DNA of 64,000 bases from Bradyrhizobium sp. NFR13. Its GTDB lineage: Bacteria; Pseudomonadota; Alphaproteobacteria; Rhizobiales; Xanthobacteraceae. Shown piece by piece: positions 63,315 to 64,000 of this stretch (position 1 is the first letter of the stretch; each line of letters begins with the position of its first letter). A program made the position numbers and the translations under genes. The stretch is from the NCBI RefSeq assembly GCF_900114605.1, contig NZ_FOTP01000001.1, positions 1,601,290 through 1,665,289 of the forward strand, read 5' to 3'. The notes below the pieces were generated by a model. That model was not told where the DNA came from and ran no database searches. It saw nothing but the letters and a program-made list of their open reading frames with translations.

Positions 63315-64000
63315 GGCTCGGGCCTCTCTCTTCTTTCGGTCCAGCCACGTCACCATTGTCATTCCCCGGCAAACCAATTGGTCTGCCTGAGGGCGTGCGT
63401 CACCGGCGAAGCCGCCGCAATGCGAACCTCAGGCATTTCACCTGGAGTGGCTGTGAATCTCGATCCTGGCTCGTCATTCCGGGGTGCACCCCCGAGCTCG
63501 TCATTCCGGGGCGCGCGTCGCCGGTGAAGCCGGCAGAGCGCGAACCCGGAATCCCGGAGTGTTTTGCGCTGAACATGTCGAGATTCCGGGTTCGCGTGCG
63601 CAAAGGTGCGCCCGCGCCCCGGAATGACAGTTTGGGGTGGCAGGACAGAACCAAACATTTTTTCCTATCCTTCGTTGACAACATCCCTACATTGATTATA
63701 TTCCCCTTCGTCCTGCCCCACCGAGAGGGGCGATCGCGATCGTCACGTTCGCGGGGTGGGATGCGGTGGACGCCGGAGATGCGGCGTTACGCGGTTCATG
63801 GGTGACGTCTGTCTTCGGGCAGGACGGATCTGCGCCAGCACTGCCACTGGCAAGGACACGACCGGCCTTGAGATGGAAAGACCCCTGGACAGTGTGACGG
63901 ACGACCAAATCGAAACGCGTCCGGCTTTCTCGCTTGAGGCTCCCTGTCCCTCCGCCGTGGGACCATAGTTTTGGTGATCGGATCGTTCGCTGAGGCAAAG
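63315..64000. other. Repeat-bearing end of the window, no gene called
   Basis: Holds the palindromic unit at 63472-63628 and, from about 63700, a stretch whose frames (for example GRIAIVT-like start) resemble a multicopy ORFan fragment of Bradyrhizobium relatives, by memory only. No convincing complete gene. Sequence runs off the window. Confidence 0.4.
63472..63628. repeat. Nested intergenic palindromic repeat
   Basis: Outer arms GTCATTCCGGGGCGCG (63500-63515) and CGCGCCCCGGAATGAC (63613-63628) are perfect 16-bp inverted repeats. Inner arms CGAACCCGGAATC (63541-63553) and GATTCCGGGTTCG (63582-63594) are a perfect 13-bp pair. A partial outer-arm copy GTCATTCCGGGG starts at 63472. This kind of unit is dispersed in Bradyrhizobium-type genomes; it could form a cruciform or RNA fold. 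Confidence 0.7.

Noticed and set aside
1..64000. CRISPR arrays, toxin-antitoxin pairs, prophage or conjugation genes
   Set aside because: No regularly spaced repeats, cas genes, phage structural genes, integrases or complete transposases were found on reading the window.

Overview
The window reads as chromosomal DNA of an alphaproteobacterium of the order Hyphomicrobiales (Rhizobiales), most likely family Nitrobacteraceae (Bradyrhizobium, Rhodopseudomonas, Afipia or Tardiphaga relatives). The evidence is a high-GC coding style, a flagellar gene set with the rhizobial-only members motC, motE, flaF, flbT and an FtcR/Rem/LafR-type regulator, DUF3551-like and GCG-rich small secreted proteins, and a Bradyrhizobium-like intergenic palindromic repeat at the right end. 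Genus cannot be fixed by reading alone.

Layout. 0-5.3 kb: assorted metabolic genes (VOC protein, TctC/Bug-type solute receptor, spermidine-synthase-like methyltransferase, two small secreted proteins, a lone histidine ammonia-lyase). 5.3-38.6 kb: one nearly complete flagellar cluster of about 40 genes in at least eight transcription units: DUF1217-flgF-fliI (minus), motA-fliM-small gene-fliN-fliG-flhB, flgBC-fliE-flgG-flgA-flgI, motE-flgH-fliL-fliP, fliC alone, fliF-fliH-motB-motC-fliK-transglycosylase, flgE-flgK-flgL-flaF-flbT-flgD-fliQ, and flhA-fliR-fliJ-like-flgJ-like-flgN-like-fliL-like. A converging FtcR/Rem-type regulator closes it. The set matches the LafR-controlled lateral-flagellum type known from Bradyrhizobium and the Rem/FtcR systems of Sinorhizobium/Brucella.

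38.6-42 kb is gene-poor, with two ORFans and long intergenic stretches. 42-52.5 kb is accessory: a glycosyltransferase-like gene, small secreted or membrane proteins, two TetR regulators and a TriABC-like RND pump with two adaptors. It ends at a run of three short direct repeats (possible IS end) and a tRNA-Arg(CCG). 52.8-59.4 kb: methyltransferase, amidohydrolase, secreted proteins, polysaccharide deacetylase, YccF protein and a GGDEF-EAL protein. 59.8-63.3 kb: sulfonate utilisation (ssuD, ssuC, ssuB, flavin reductase). 63.3-64 kb: palindromic repeats with no gene called.

The most interesting signals are regulatory. First, a 15-bp motif (consensus CAGCCTCGNRCAAGC) lies 41-48 nt before the first start codon of five flagellar operons, with weaker or reverse copies at two more. 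This looks like an undescribed operator or promoter element, plausibly that of the FtcR/Rem-type regulator. Second, the flagellin gene lacks this motif but has a sigma-54-like -24/-12 site and a 5' leader in which a perfect 9-bp stem buries the Shine-Dalgarno sequence right before the ATG, a natural target for FlbT. Together they suggest a two-tier scheme: one regulator for the basal body and hook operons, and separate transcriptional plus RNA-level control of flagellin.
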